From: Anaspis maculata
Lineage: Eukaryota > Arthropoda > Insecta > Coleoptera > Scraptiidae
DNA: 64,000 nt
NCBI GenBank assembly: GCA_949128115.1
Contig: OX421967.1
Location: 6,624,070 to 6,688,069, forward strand
Direction: 5' to 3'
Below the pieces are notes generated by a model. The model did no database searches, was not told the DNA's origin, and saw only the letters and a program-made list of their open reading frames with translations. Below, piece by piece: positions 12,083-20,944 of this stretch. Made by a program: the position numbers and the translations under genes. The number at the start of each line of letters is the position of its first letter. Within the stretch, counting starts at the first letter, position 1.

Positions 12083-12594
12083 CTATTTAGAACGCCCTTG
12101 TCTTCGTGATATAAATAAATTGAAGCTTGTTCCATCCATGTATATAATTGGGATGTTATCGCCTTGATAGTTCAAAAGCTGCTGAACATATTCGCGTCTT
12201 TTTATCTTGTTCTTTTCGCTGTTAGTTCCTCCGGTTCTCGTCGAATATCTTCCAAAGTGAACATAAGGCCATCTAAATGTTTTCTCAAACATTCGGTCGA
12301 GACCACCAAATGCTGGTCTTCTTCAAATTTTCTTTTTAATTCTTCCAAGGCGAGTCTCGGATTGTCTTCAATATACCGAGTCATCAAAGCGTGGTGCTCT
12401 TCGCCGCTCTTTGTTCTTCGTTTTCCTCCACGTTGCAGTTGAATAGCGCCTTGAGTTTTCACCCATCAGTATGCCGTACCTACTTTTGTCACCCCCAGTG
12501 TATTGGCCAGTCCCCTCTAATATTCATTATCGTTGAAGATGACACAAATTTGATTCTTAATGTTGTCGGCTTCGGCTTTCTTTATATAAGGCAT
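12083..12594 (-). pseudogene. Tc1/IS630-like transposase, broken
   Basis: The frame starts at ATG 12594 (MPYIKKAEADNIKNQICVIF) and runs through helix-turn-helix-like sequence. It contains PRLALEELKRKFEEDQH and ends in REPEELTAKR. A frameshift near 12220 then leads into KRREYVQQLLNYQGDN and IPIIYMDGTSFNLF-, where the D of YMDG fits the first catalytic Asp of the DDE triad. In-frame stops follow DNEY and GTAY in the N-terminal part. The rest of the DDE domain is missing. The gene cannot make a working transposase; it marks the element as a Tc1/IS630 relative. Confidence 0.7.
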
Positions 12595-12721
12595 CGCACA
12601 GGTTTATTGCAAGGAGTTGTTTATTGTCTTTTTTTTTTTTTGATAACAATATTGAAAAATTATGGAGTTAGCCTACTCTACAAGAATGCCCACTCATTTT
12701 CCCAATTTGAAGCTGTTTAAG

Positions 12722-12908
12722 CGCTGCAAAACTTTTTGGTTCCAATTTGAATATGTTAGTTCCCAATTTGGAAGTGATTATTCTCAATTTGAAATTGATT
12801 ATTCCCAATTGGACTGTGTTTAATCGTTGTAGCATTTTTTAGTGCCAATTTGAATGTGTTTATTCTTAATTTGAAAGTGATTCGTCTCAATTTGAAGTTG
12901 TAAAGGTA
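12722..12908. repeat. Right subterminal array of 21-bp units (inverted)
   Basis: Inverted counterpart of the left array, with CAATTTGAA-containing units at 21-bp steps, ending in GAAGTTGTAAAGGTA. Confidence 0.8.
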
Positions 12909-13768
12909 TAGTAGCCTAGGTGGGCACTAGTGGATACCTGCAATACCCACATTATTGACATGGAAATTTGACAAGTAGGAATAAAATGTGAAAAGGGGTT
13001 TGCATTTGTGTCTCTTATTTCATGTTATGGTTAGCGTCTTTTGTAGGCTTGTAGTAGATCTAGCTCCAGAGGTTCGCAGCTGAAAGACTACGCCCCCAGC
13101 AATGCACTACATTGCGGTAAAAAAAAGACAACGTTCACGTCCCGAACACAAAGGTAGCTACGGCGAGCTTATTAGAATGAAAAATGCGGATCTCCAACTG
13201 AAGTCCAAGCAGAAAATCTTTAGAAAAAAGCGAGGAAAAAAGGTAGAAAGGTGGTGGTTGACTCTGCACGGCCAGCCTGAAGTGATTTTTTCTTGGCTGG
13301 CTGGCAGGCTGGTCGACGGGCTTGTGTGTTTCCCTCCGTGCGGATGTGACAAGAGTCTGTTGCTCTACCTTGGGCGGAAGCTATGGATGATTTAGAGAAA
13401 GGTCTGCGACGACGCTGGTCATCAACATGGGGCCCAATAAAGACCCTACGGGGTCCCAAGGGTTCACAAGAACAAAAGTTTGCTTGTAGGTAGTGGACTG
13501 CACAAGACAGCAAAGTGACAGTTTTGACATGCCACCAATTGACGTAACAGCCGACGTTGCCTGCGGCCACTTACACCTCTTCTGACAATTAATTCCCTAA
13601 AACTTCCTCTACGAAACGGCCATTTTCCCCAATAAGGTCAATCGCCTAAACTTTCCGGTTTTTTTTTCAGACATTCACTAATACCCCTTGCGGTTTCTAA
13701 GCGGCTCAATTATTGTAGGTCGTTTCAAATGTCTGTGCACTAACTTCAGTAAGTCTCTTTATTCATAT
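12909..13768. other. Interval 3' of the zinc-finger gene
   Basis: No supported gene. A 97-codon frame at 13102-13395 has no recognisable domain and an overlapping frame on the other strand of similar length. The 3' UTR of the zinc-finger gene should lie in its right part. Confidence 0.35.
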
Positions 13769-15589
13769 CTAACTGTCATGTTTATTTATCATGTGTCTTC
13801 TTAAATGTGGCTTTCGCTTAGCTCGGTATGAACATTGGTTGCACTGGAACCAGTTGATTTCGTCATTTGTGGCATGTTTCAACATGTGCGTTCTCAAATC
13901 CGGCTTTCGCTTGCTTCGGTACGAACAATCGTTGCACTGGAACCAGGCGATTTCTCCATCCGAAGCATGTTTCAACTTGTGCGCTCTCAAGTTTGAATTC
14001 AGCTTGGCTCGATATGGACAATCGCTGCACTGGAACCAGTTGATTTCTTCATTTGAAGCGTGCTGCAACATGTGCATTCTCAAGTTTGACTTTCGTTTGG
14101 CTCGGAACGAACAATCGTTGCAGTGGATCCAGCTGATTTCTTCGTTCTTGGCGTGTTTCAACAGCAGGTGTCTTTTTAAAGACGACTTTTCTTTGGCTCG
14201 GTACGAGCAATGATGGCACTGGAACCAGCTGATCTCATCGTCCCTTGCGTGTATCATCATCAAATGCCTTTTTAAAGTTGATTTGGCTTTAGCTCGGTAT
14301 GAGCACTCGTTGCACTGGAACCAGTTGATTTCTTCATCTGTAGCGTGTTTCATCATCAGGTGGCTTTTCAAAGATGACTTTTCTTTAGTTCGATGCGAGC
14401 AATGATTGCACTGGAACCAGTTGATTTCGTCATTTGTGGCATGTTTCAACATGTGCGTTCTCAAATCCGGCTTTCGCTTGCTTCGGTACGAACAATCGTT
14501 GCACTGGAACCAGGCGATTTCTCCATCCGAAGCATGTTTCAACTTGTGCGCTCTCAAGTTTGAATTCAGCTTGGCTCGATATGGACAATCGCTGCACTGG
14601 AACCAGTTGATTTCTTCATTTGAAGCGTGCTGCAACATGTGCATTCTCAAGTTTGACTTTTGTTTGGCTCGGAACGAACAATCGTTGCAGTGGATCCAGC
14701 TGATTTCTTCGTTCTTGGCGTGTTTCAACAGCAGGTGTCTTTTTAAAGACGACTTTTCTTTGGCTCGGTACGAGCAATGATGGCACTGGAACCAGCTGAT
14801 CTCATCGTCCCTTGCGTGTATCATCATCAAATGCCTTTTTAAAGTTGATTTGGCTTTAGCTCGGTATGAGCACTCGTTGCACTGGAACCAGTTGATTTCT
14901 TCATCTGTAGCGTGTTTCATCATCAGGTGGCTTTTCAAAGATGACTTTTCTTTAGTTCGATGCGAGCAATGATTGCACTGGAACCAGTTGATGTCTTTGA
15001 TCGCAGCATGTTTTCTTGTTACGTGCTGTTTCAGAGCCGACTTCCGTTTAGCTCGATACGAACAATCGTTGCATTGGTACGAATTTCTTTTTTCACTTGA
15101 ATCACGCATCGACATGTTCGATTCCATCGCTGCAGTATCTCCGGTGGTCATTTCAAATGTCCCATCCATATCCGGCGATCCAATGCCTTCTGCGGTGTCT
15201 CGTAGCTCCTTTTTCTGTTTCTTTTTACACAAATCGTGATGCTTTACAAGAGATAAGCTCGAATCCGACTTGTATTTGCAGTACTCGCACGTATATCTTT
15301 CAATTTTTCCACCGAACGTCCAATTTTCATTGCTCTTGATCGTTCTCGGATTATGTATTTGTTTGCAATGTTCGTATAATTCGAACTGATAGTAGCTATT
15401 GTAGTTGCAGCAGATGCAAGGAAACTGCTCCGGTTCGACGAAGGCTCGGTACAGTTCAGCTGTATGAATATTTCTGTGAAGTCTCTGGACGTGGTGGTTG
15501 AGTTGAAAGATAGATTCAGTCCGATGCGAACATTGCGAACAGTTGTACATGTCAACTGTTTCGGGTAGTTCTAACCTAAAATAGCACAT
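13769..15589 (-). CDS. C2H2 zinc-finger protein, 17 fingers, with duplicated six-finger block
   Basis: A 606-codon frame on the minus strand. Fingers 1-3 (about residues 15-125) form an N-terminal module (CSQC, CICC, CEYC) also present in the paralogue at 39498-41600; finger 4 starts near residue 170. Fingers 4-17 are C-x2-C-x12-H-x3/4-H units joined by an 8-residue linker of the type HAsxEEInWFqC instead of the usual TGEKP. Fingers 5-10 and 11-16 are the same block repeated. Such proteins are expected to be nuclear nucleic-acid-binding factors, but the target is unknown. ATG 15589 lies beside a good acceptor (CTATTTTAG, cut near 15577), so the real first exon may be upstream; ATG 15550 (MYNCSQC) is an alternative. 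A 3' stop is present at 13769. Confidence 0.85.
   Translation of the reverse strand: MCYFRLELPETVDMYNCSQCSHRTESIFQLNHHVQRLHRNIHTAELYRAFVEPEQFPCICCNYNSYYQFELYEHCKQIHNPRTIKSNENWTFGGKIERYTCEYCKYKSDSSLSLVKHHDLCKKKQKKELRDTAEGIGSPDMDGTFEMTTGDTAAMESNMSMRDSSEKRNSYQCNDCSYRAKRKSALKQHVTRKHAAIKDINWFQCNHCSHRTKEKSSLKSHLMMKHATDEEINWFQCNECSYRAKAKSTLKRHLMMIHARDDEISWFQCHHCSYRAKEKSSLKRHLLLKHAKNEEISWIHCNDCSFRAKQKSNLRMHMLQHASNEEINWFQCSDCPYRAKLNSNLRAHKLKHASDGEIAWFQCNDCSYRSKRKPDLRTHMLKHATNDEINWFQCNHCSHRTKEKSSLKSHLMMKHATDEEINWFQCNECSYRAKAKSTLKRHLMMIHARDDEISWFQCHHCSYRAKEKSSLKRHLLLKHAKNEEISWIHCNDCSFRAKRKSNLRMHMLQHASNEEINWFQCSDCPYRAKLNSNLRAHKLKHASDGEIAWFQCNDCSYRSKRKPDLRTHMLKHATNDEINWFQCNQCSYRAKRKPHLRRHMINKHDS
13841..14407 (-). 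repeat. Copy 1 of a 567-bp tandem duplication (six zinc fingers)
   Basis: Compared base by base with 14408-14974, I find one difference: C at 14094 against T at 14661. This changes Arg to Gln next to the finger helix (FRAKR against FRAKQ). 567 is a multiple of three, so the duplication keeps the frame and adds 189 residues. Confidence 0.93.
14408..14974 (-). repeat. Copy 2 of the 567-bp tandem duplication
   Basis: Directly adjoins copy 1 in the same orientation and encodes fingers 5-10. Copy 1 encodes fingers 11-16. The junction falls inside a finger start (FQCN). Confidence 0.93.
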
Positions 15590-16158
15590 AAATGAGACTT
15601 GGAAAATTGGAACTATTCAATGCATATTATTCACTGGCAGCAACTTACATTTTGTAATCATACAAAGGTAAATACAGGCAAAGAATTGGAAAGTAATTTC
15701 AGCGACACAAAGATGCGGTGAGAATGGATGTCGATGACAGCACATGGCACATGCGCCATGCGCTTGTGGGCTATATGTGCAAGACAAGTGGCGCGTATCG
15801 CGTAAGCACGGGTCTGAAATGAAGCTTTCGTTGGACTCAGATTGGCGGTGTGTATGGCTCAGACCATTTATACACCCACAGAGTTATACACCCTAAATTA
15901 TTCCCTAGTTACCAACCTACATACCTAACAAGCACGCCGGCGCCGCCGGTGTGATGCGAACACTCTAAGCATTTCCTCCACTTTACCACTCTATCACGGG
16001 TCTCTTATTTTCACCACCATGGCAATAAAAGCATAAAGTAGGTAGATAAGTTCGATCAGTCGGGGAGGGCGGGAAGACTGGACACGGGGAGACAATGGAC
16101 AACTTCAAATCTCGCTTAGCTTTAGATCATTATTCCGTAGAAATCAAGTTTCTACATT
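15590..16158. other. Upstream region of the zinc-finger gene
   Basis: Probably holds an upstream exon or promoter of the minus-strand zinc-finger gene, but none could be fixed. Between 16060 and 16110 the stretch GGGGAGGGCGGGAAGACTGG weakly resembles, in inverted orientation, the sequence near 22220. This may be the left end of the pogo-like element that follows. Confidence 0.3.
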
Positions 16159-16240
16159 CTAGTCTGGAGTGTGACAACCGAGGTGACAACAGTTCCGAAG
16201 CTTCCCAAAGTTGTTGCTAAAGAAGGACAACATCATCAAG
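16159..16240 (+). pseudogene. Left part of a pogo/Tigger-like transposase, split by a LINE
   Basis: In one frame this encodes TEVTTVPKLPKVVAKEG-QHHQ, the stretch just before the QVG motif of pogo-family DDE transposases. The reading continues at 20945 as VGQKVSAKRG, after the LINE is removed. The N-terminal DNA-binding part of the transposase is not visible upstream, so the element was already deleted on the left. Confidence 0.65.
16234..16240. repeat. Target-site duplication, left copy (CATCAAG)
   Basis: CATCAAG precedes the LINE at 16234-16240 and recurs immediately after its 3' tail at 20938-20944. Joining the flanks through one copy gives a continuous pogo transposase reading. Confidence 0.85.
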
Positions 16241-16731
16241 GAAAAAACGGTGTGTGAAGTGAGTGTGTACACGTGTGTTTCGTTCGCTCTTCGTTTGTTG
16301 GGTGTTTTGACGGGAAAGTGTTGGATTTTTCGCGACCCATCTTCGTGGTGGCCCATCCCTGGGACTGCTTGGATGAGGTTCTACTCTCGATGGTTGTGCT
16401 GGAGGCAAGATAAGTACCTATAACGAGTATTGAGAAATTTTACATTATAATACCTACCTGAATTTTTATTGCAAACATATCGCTTATCGCTGTCGGCAAA
16501 AAGCCGTGTAGCCTCCTTCGAGGTATCGCATGTCGGTCACTGCATTTTATTTCTTGTTCATATTTTATTGATTTGGACTTTTATCCTTTGTTGTGTTTAT
16601 TTGTTTCTTCTGTTTATACATCGAATTCCAATTACAATTGAATTTTGAAGTTCAGTTGTTGCCTGTTGGGGGTTTTAGAAAATTTTAAGCGGGACATTTT
16701 ATCATTTCGACTATATTTTAAGTTCAACATT

Positions 16732-17859
16732 ATGCCAAATTGTGGACTATGCCGAGCCGGGCGGTCTGGCGGTCCCATGCTTACATGTGAGGGTGTGTGT
16801 GGTGACTCGTACCACTGCGGTTGCTTGGGCATTGGTGACTCCGAATACAAGCTAATTAGTAGCAAGAAAAATTTTCTGTTTTTGTGCGACACGTGTCGCC
16901 TCCGTTGCGATGTCAATCTTAGGGATGGGTGGGCTGGTCTGTTGGACGAGAAGCTGGACAAGTTGAGGAAGGACATGCAGATCAGTTTTGACGCTAAATT
17001 TGAGGAGTTGTCTGTGCGCCTTCGTGACGGCTTGGTCGGTGCGGCTGGTGCTGGTGCGGAGCATAGGGATCGGGTGCGCTCGTATTCCTCCGCGGTCAGG
17101 TCGCGGCCCTCTTTCGTTGTGCAGCCGAAGGCAACGGGCCAGTCTGTAAATGACACGAAGTCCAAGCTTTTCGAGAAAGTTAATCCTGTTCAGTCGCAGC
17201 TCCCTCTTGCTGGTGTCCGTGGGACGAGCAGTGGCGGAGTTGTTGTGAGTTGCGAAAACGCTGAGGACTGCGGCAGGCTCATAGATCTTGCAACAAACGG
17301 AATGAGCAAAGACTACGACATAAAAAAGTTAACACCTCTGAATCCTCGTGTTAAGGTGGTGGGTTTTTCTGAGGATTTTGATGCGGACTCCTTCCTCTCA
17401 TACCTGAAGTCCCAAAATAAATCTATTTTCACATCTGATTCCTCTTGTAAGGTGGTGAGTATTAGGTGCTTGCGGAAGAGTGTGAAGAGGTATCAGGCTG
17501 TGCTGCAGATCGATCAGATTACATACAATCGGTTGCTGGAATCGGAACGGGTGATCATAGGTTACGACATGTGCCGTGTTTATGACGCCATTGAGCTTCT
17601 AAGATGCTTCAAATGCTGCGGTTTCCACCACACAGCGGCAAAATGTAGTAAATCCGACATATGCCCAAAATGCTCCGGTAATCATGAGATCAGCGATTGT
17701 TCATCGGACACACTGAAGTGTGCAAATTGTGCTTTGTCGAACGCCAGGCACAACACAGGTTTTTCCCTTGACCACGCTGCTTGGAATGGTCAGGAGTGTC
17801 ACATCTACAGGGAGGCCTTGAATAGGCTTAGAGTGAGCATAGTTGGTGAAAATAAATAG
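16732..17859 (+). CDS. LINE ORF1: PHD-like zinc finger and CCHC zinc-knuckle RNA-binding protein
   Basis: From ATG 16732 (A at -3) the protein starts MPNCGLCRAGRSGGPMLTC and goes on with C..C..H..C and CDTCRLRC. This is a PHD/treble-clef-like cysteine-histidine finger spanning about residues 4-60, as found in ORF1 of CR1-group elements. The middle is basic and low in motifs. Near the C-terminus come knuckles CFKCCGFHHTAAKC, CPKCSGNHEISDC and a CANC..H..C variant. ORF1 proteins bind their own RNA and form the RNP that returns to the nucleus. The frame is open upstream to 16645 but without an ATG. It ends in TAG at 17857-17859, in frame with ORF2. 375 codons. Confidence 0.85.
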   Translation: MPNCGLCRAGRSGGPMLTCEGVCGDSYHCGCLGIGDSEYKLISSKKNFLFLCDTCRLRCDVNLRDGWAGLLDEKLDKLRKDMQISFDAKFEELSVRLRDGLVGAAGAGAEHRDRVRSYSSAVRSRPSFVVQPKATGQSVNDTKSKLFEKVNPVQSQLPLAGVRGTSSGGVVVSCENAEDCGRLIDLATNGMSKDYDIKKLTPLNPRVKVVGFSEDFDADSFLSYLKSQNKSIFTSDSSCKVVSIRCLRKSVKRYQAVLQIDQITYNRLLESERVIIGYDMCRVYDAIELLRCFKCCGFHHTAAKCSKSDICPKCSGNHEISDCSSDTLKCANCALSNARHNTGFSLDHAAWNGQECHIYREALNRLRVSIVGENK

Positions 17860-17865
17860 CAATTA
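17854..17865 (+). promoter_or_regulatory. Candidate stop-codon readthrough site AAA-TAG-CAA-TTA
   Basis: The ORF1 stop is TAG followed by CAATTA, which fits the UAG-CARYYA type I readthrough context known from tobamovirus replicase genes. ORF2 continues in the same frame with no other stop to 20805. It has no ATG until 18154, inside the endonuclease domain beyond its catalytic Glu. Readthrough would give a fusion of about 1356 residues. This is inference from sequence context. Confidence 0.75.
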
Positions 17866-20805
17866 ATTGACCACAACCCCTCGAATATTGCCGGTCCCGT
17901 CACCGTCGATTCCTTATCTCGTTCTGACTGGCCTGAAGGCGTTTCGCGGGACACAAGCTTTGCTGTGTACTATCAGAATGTGCGGGGACTGCGGGGGAAG
18001 ACGACTGATCTGTTCAGTGCTACGGTTGGGACTGAGTTGCATTATAGTCTGATAGCTCTGACCGAAACTTGGCTGCTCCCTGGGATTGGCGATTCTGAGC
18101 TGTTCGATACCGAGCACTATACAGTCTATAGATCTGACAGAGATTATACAAAGATGAATGTTTCGAGAGGGGGTGGAGTGCTTCTGGCGGTGGAGGGTGA
18201 TTTGATGTCCTCACTGATTACGTTGGGGCAAAATGACTATGTTGACAGACTGGAATCAGTGGATTTTTTGATGGTCAGGTGTTGCTTGCAGCGTGGAAGA
18301 ACCGTGATTGTTGTGGTGCTGTATGTGCCGCCTCGTCTGTCTCTGGAGCTGTTCAGACTGCTGATGGAGTTCTTGGAATCTCTGGAGGCTCTCTTTTTGT
18401 CTGAGTTAGTGATAGTTGGCGACTTTAACATTCCGGAATACAAAGATTGCTCAGATTTGCGTGCATTAGACCTGTGCTCATTGAATAATACTAGATATCA
18501 GCTATGCTCGAGCCTGTGCACGTTTTTTGACATGAAGCAATATAATAACATCCCTAATTCAAACCAAAGACTGCTCGATCTTGTATTCTCGACGGTTTCC
18601 TGTACTGTGATCAGAAGTGACGCCCCCTTACTGACCGAGGATAATCACCATCCAGCTCTTGAGATAAGACTCGCCCCCAGTATTCCGCGCGCCAGGAAGA
18701 TTGCTAGAGGTGCCTGTGACTTCAACTACAACTTTCGTAGGGCTGACTTCTTGGGCTTGTATGAGGCTGTCGCCGGGTGTGATTGGTCGGGGCTTGAGCG
18801 CTTGACTGATGTTGATGAGACGCTTGAGGCGTTCTACGATACTCTCTACTCCATATTTGACGTCTATGTACCAAAGTCAAAGCCAAGAAAAAGTAAGTAT
18901 CCTCCATGGTTCGATGGTAGCATGAGAAAACGCGTAAGGTTGAAGGAGAGGTTGAGACGCGCCTCAGCGTCTGGGGACGTTTCTGCGCTTCCGAGACTAA
19001 GGGCTCTTCGGGCGGCTCTCAAGCGTGACATTAGAGTTGCTCACGCCAGATACTTGTCCCGGATCGAGGGTAATATTAGGGGTGACCCAAGGAAGTTCTG
19101 GCAACATATTGCGAGCAAGAAGGGTCGGTCGGGCATACCCAGTGAGGTTTTGCACCAAGGTGAATCTAACAGTAATCCCCGTGATGTTGCCAACTGCTTC
19201 GCACGTTATTTCTCAGGTGTCTATGCGAGCAGTAACAATCCGGCTTACTCCTGTGGCGACCTGGGGTCGACTGACTACCTTTGCCTCACCACTTTCAGCG
19301 AGAGTGACGTCGTGGCAGCCTTGGTCAGGCTGAAGGTTGGTAATGCTGTCGGGCCGGACCTCGTTCCATCATATCTGTTAAGGGACTGTCGTTCTGCCCT
19401 TGCCCGCCCCCTGCAATTGATTTTCAACAGAGCTCTTGCTTCCTCCACCTTCCCCAAATCATGGAAAAGCTCTAGGTTGTGCCCTATTCACAAGAACGGC
19501 CCTAGGAACTGCGCTGAGAACTATAGACCGATCGCTATCTTGAGCAACGTCAGCAAGGTGTTCGAGATTTGCTTGCATAGGGTTATCTCGGGGTTTGTTG
19601 AACAGAAAATAGTTAGCGAGCAGCACGGTTTTATAAAGGGAAAGTCAACAGTCACGAACTTGATGGAGAAAACGCAATTTATATCAGATTGTATGAGCGA
19701 GCGTAAGCAGGCCGATGTCATCTACACCGATTTTTCAAAGGCTTTTGATCGTATAAGCCACGACATACTCTTGAGGAAGTTGGAAAATCTGGGGTTTTCC
19801 CCCGATCTGGTCAGACTGTTCAGGTCCTATCTGGTCGGTCGAAGGCAGTTTGTGAGGGTTTCGGGTCACAGTTCCGAGAGCTTCGAGGTTGTGTCGGGGG
19901 TCCCGCAGGGATCTGTGCTGGGTCCCCTACTTTTCATCATTTTCATAAATGACATTGGGCTGAGCCTCAGGAGCTCGTTCCTCCTCTATGCTGACGATCT
20001 GAAGATCTTTTCGCCTGTGAATTCTTCTGAGGACTGCTCTCGCCTTCAGGAGGACATCGATGCATTGGTGGGATGGTGCGCTGCGAACGGTCTTGACTTG
20101 AACGTGACGAAGTGCATGGTCATGTCCTTTTCGAGGTCCTCTGGACCCCTGGAGTTCCCATACAAGATTGGCGATCACATTCTGGCCAGACCCAGTGTCA
20201 TCAAAGACCTTGGCGTGTACTTCGACCCAAAGCTTTCTTTCTCAGAGCACATTGGTTACGTGCACAGGGCAGCCTACACTACACTGGGTTTCGTGACACG
20301 GAACTCCGGGGACTTTTCCAACATCGAGACATTGCAGCGTCTCTTTTCGTCCTTGGTTTTGCCACGGCTGGAGTATGCATCCGTCATCTGGTGCCCCTAC
20401 CACGAGAAATATGTGTCCTTTCTGGAGGGTGTGCAGCGGCGTTTCCTGAAGCTGCTGGCCCTCAGGGTCGATGGAGTTTACCCTTGTGTTGGTTTCCCGC
20501 AGCAGTCGTTGCTGGCCAGATTTGGTCATCGGTCCTTGGAAAGCCGTAGAACGGTTGGCTACCTTCTTTTCCTGCATAGGCTTGTTTCGGGTGCGGTAAC
20601 CTCCCCCAGTGTTCTTTCAAGGATCTCCCTAAATGTTCCAAGACAGGGCCTAAGGCGGAGTGATGTTTTTTATGTGAGGCCCACACAAAAGCTCTTTTAC
20701 TTCAATTCTCCAGTGAACCGCCTTGCTCTGACATACAATAGGTTCCAGGAGAAGTTCGACATTTTCAACTGCAGTGCGGCGGATGTCAGGCGAGTTTTTG
20801 ATTAA
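17860..20805 (+). CDS. LINE ORF2: APE-type endonuclease and reverse transcriptase
   Basis: Numbering from the codon after TAG, the endonuclease spans about residues 30-270: QNVRGLRGK near 39-47, LTETW with Glu 69, GDFN near 187-190, and the terminal SDAPLL..DNHHPAL. The reverse transcriptase follows: a fingers region NYRPIAILSNVSKVFE, then DFSKAFDRISH, GVPQGSVLGPLLFIIFINDI, and the catalytic YADD at 710-713. A thumb and C-terminal region follows; no RNase H. Activity is target-primed reverse transcription at a nicked chromosomal site. There is no initiator ATG at the 5' end. The first in-frame ATG (18154) would remove the start of the endonuclease, so translation likely depends on readthrough of the ORF1 stop. 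981 codons; otherwise intact. Confidence 0.9.
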   Translation, partial: QLIDHNPSNIAGPVTVDSLSRSDWPEGVSRDTSFAVYYQNVRGLRGKTTDLFSATVGTELHYSLIALTETWLLPGIGDSELFDTEHYTVYRSDRDYTKMNVSRGGGVLLAVEGDLMSSLITLGQNDYVDRLESVDFLMVRCCLQRGRTVIVVVLYVPPRLSLELFRLLMEFLESLEALFLSELVIVGDFNIPEYKDCSDLRALDLCSLNNTRYQLCSSLCTFFDMKQYNNIPNSNQRLLDLVFSTVSCTVIRSDAPLLTEDNHHPALEIRLAPSIPRARKIARGACDFNYNFRRADFLGLYEAVAGCDWSGLERLTDVDETLEAFYDTLYSIFDVYVPKSKPRKSKYPPWFDGSMRKRVRLKERLRRASASGDVSALPRLRALRAALKRDIRVAHARYLSRIEGNIRGDPRKFWQHIASKKGRSGIPSEVLHQGESNSNPRDVANCFARYFSGVYASSNNPAYSCGDLGSTDYLCLTTFSESDVVAALVRLKVGNAVGPDLVPSYLLRDCRSALARPLQLIFNRALASSTFPKSWKSSRLCPIHKNGPRNCAENYRPIAILSNVSKVFEICLHRVISGFVEQKIVSEQHGFIKGKSTVTNLMEKTQFISDCMSERKQADVIYTDFSKAFDRISHDILLRKLENLGFSPDLVRLFRSYLVGRRQFVRVSGHSSESFEVVSGVPQGSVLGPLLFIIFINDIGLSLRSSFLLYADDLKIFSPVNSSEDCSRLQEDIDALVGWCAANGLDLNVTKCMVMSFSRSSGPLEFPYKIGDHILARPSVIKDLGVYFDPKLSFSEHIGYVHRAAYTTLGFVTRNSGDFSNIETLQRLFSSLVLPRLEYASVIWCPYHEKYVSFLEGVQRRFLKLLALRVDGVYPCVGFPQQSLLARFGHRSLESRRTVGYLLFLHRLVSGAVTSPSVLSRISLNVPRQGLRRSDVFYVRPTQKLFYFNSPVNRLALTYNRFQEKFDIFNCSAADVRRVFD

Positions 20806-20937
20806 GATGCAATCGACGCATTGTTCTTGTCAGTGAGTGGTGTTGCGACGGATTTTCTTTTCTTCGTTCCGCGGTCACGCTATTATTGGACTTGTTAGTC
20901 TGTTGCGTGCCCGTATATATAATAATAATAATAATAA

Positions 20938-20944
20938 CATCAAG
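20938..20944. repeat. Target-site duplication, right copy (CATCAAG)
   Basis: Second copy of the 7-bp duplication, directly after the (TAA)n tail of the LINE. Confidence 0.85.

Larger units (their letters stand above)
11743..12908. mobile_element. Tc1/IS630-like DNA transposon with inverted ends built of 21-bp subrepeats
   Basis: The ends are TACCTTTGCAACTTCAAATT and its inverted counterpart (AATTTGAAGTTGTAAAGGTA), flanked on both sides by TA (11741-11742 and 12909-12910), the target duplication of the Tc1/mariner superfamily. Each end region is an array of TTCAAATTG-containing units of 21 bp: about nine units to roughly 12010 on the left and about seven from roughly 12710 on the right, in opposite orientation. 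Between them lies a damaged transposase gene on the minus strand. The element at 43005-43781 has the same architecture with a different repeat sequence. Confidence 0.8.
16241..20937 (+). mobile_element. Full-length non-LTR retrotransposon (CR1/Jockey group), 4.7 kb
   Basis: The boundaries come from the 7-bp target duplication and from the pogo coding sequence it interrupts. The order is a 5' UTR of about 490 bp, ORF1 (PHD-like finger plus CCHC knuckles), ORF2 (endonuclease plus reverse transcriptase) in the same frame after a single TAG, a short 3' UTR, and an (ATA)n/(TAA)n tail. No RNase H domain was seen. Both ORFs lack obvious damage, so the copy may be young. Exact clade cannot be fixed without alignment. 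Confidence 0.9.

Noticed and set aside
13102..13395. 97-codon frame 3' of the zinc-finger gene
   Set aside because: Two other frames of similar length overlap it on the opposite strand; no recognisable domain.
16645..16731. Upstream extension of LINE ORF1
   Set aside because: The extra codons begin with TTG, not ATG; ATG 16732 opens directly onto the zinc-finger domain.
17965..20805. ORF2 starting at 17965
   Set aside because: That codon is GTG with no reason to initiate; the frame is open from 17860 right after the ORF1 stop, so I annotate it from there.
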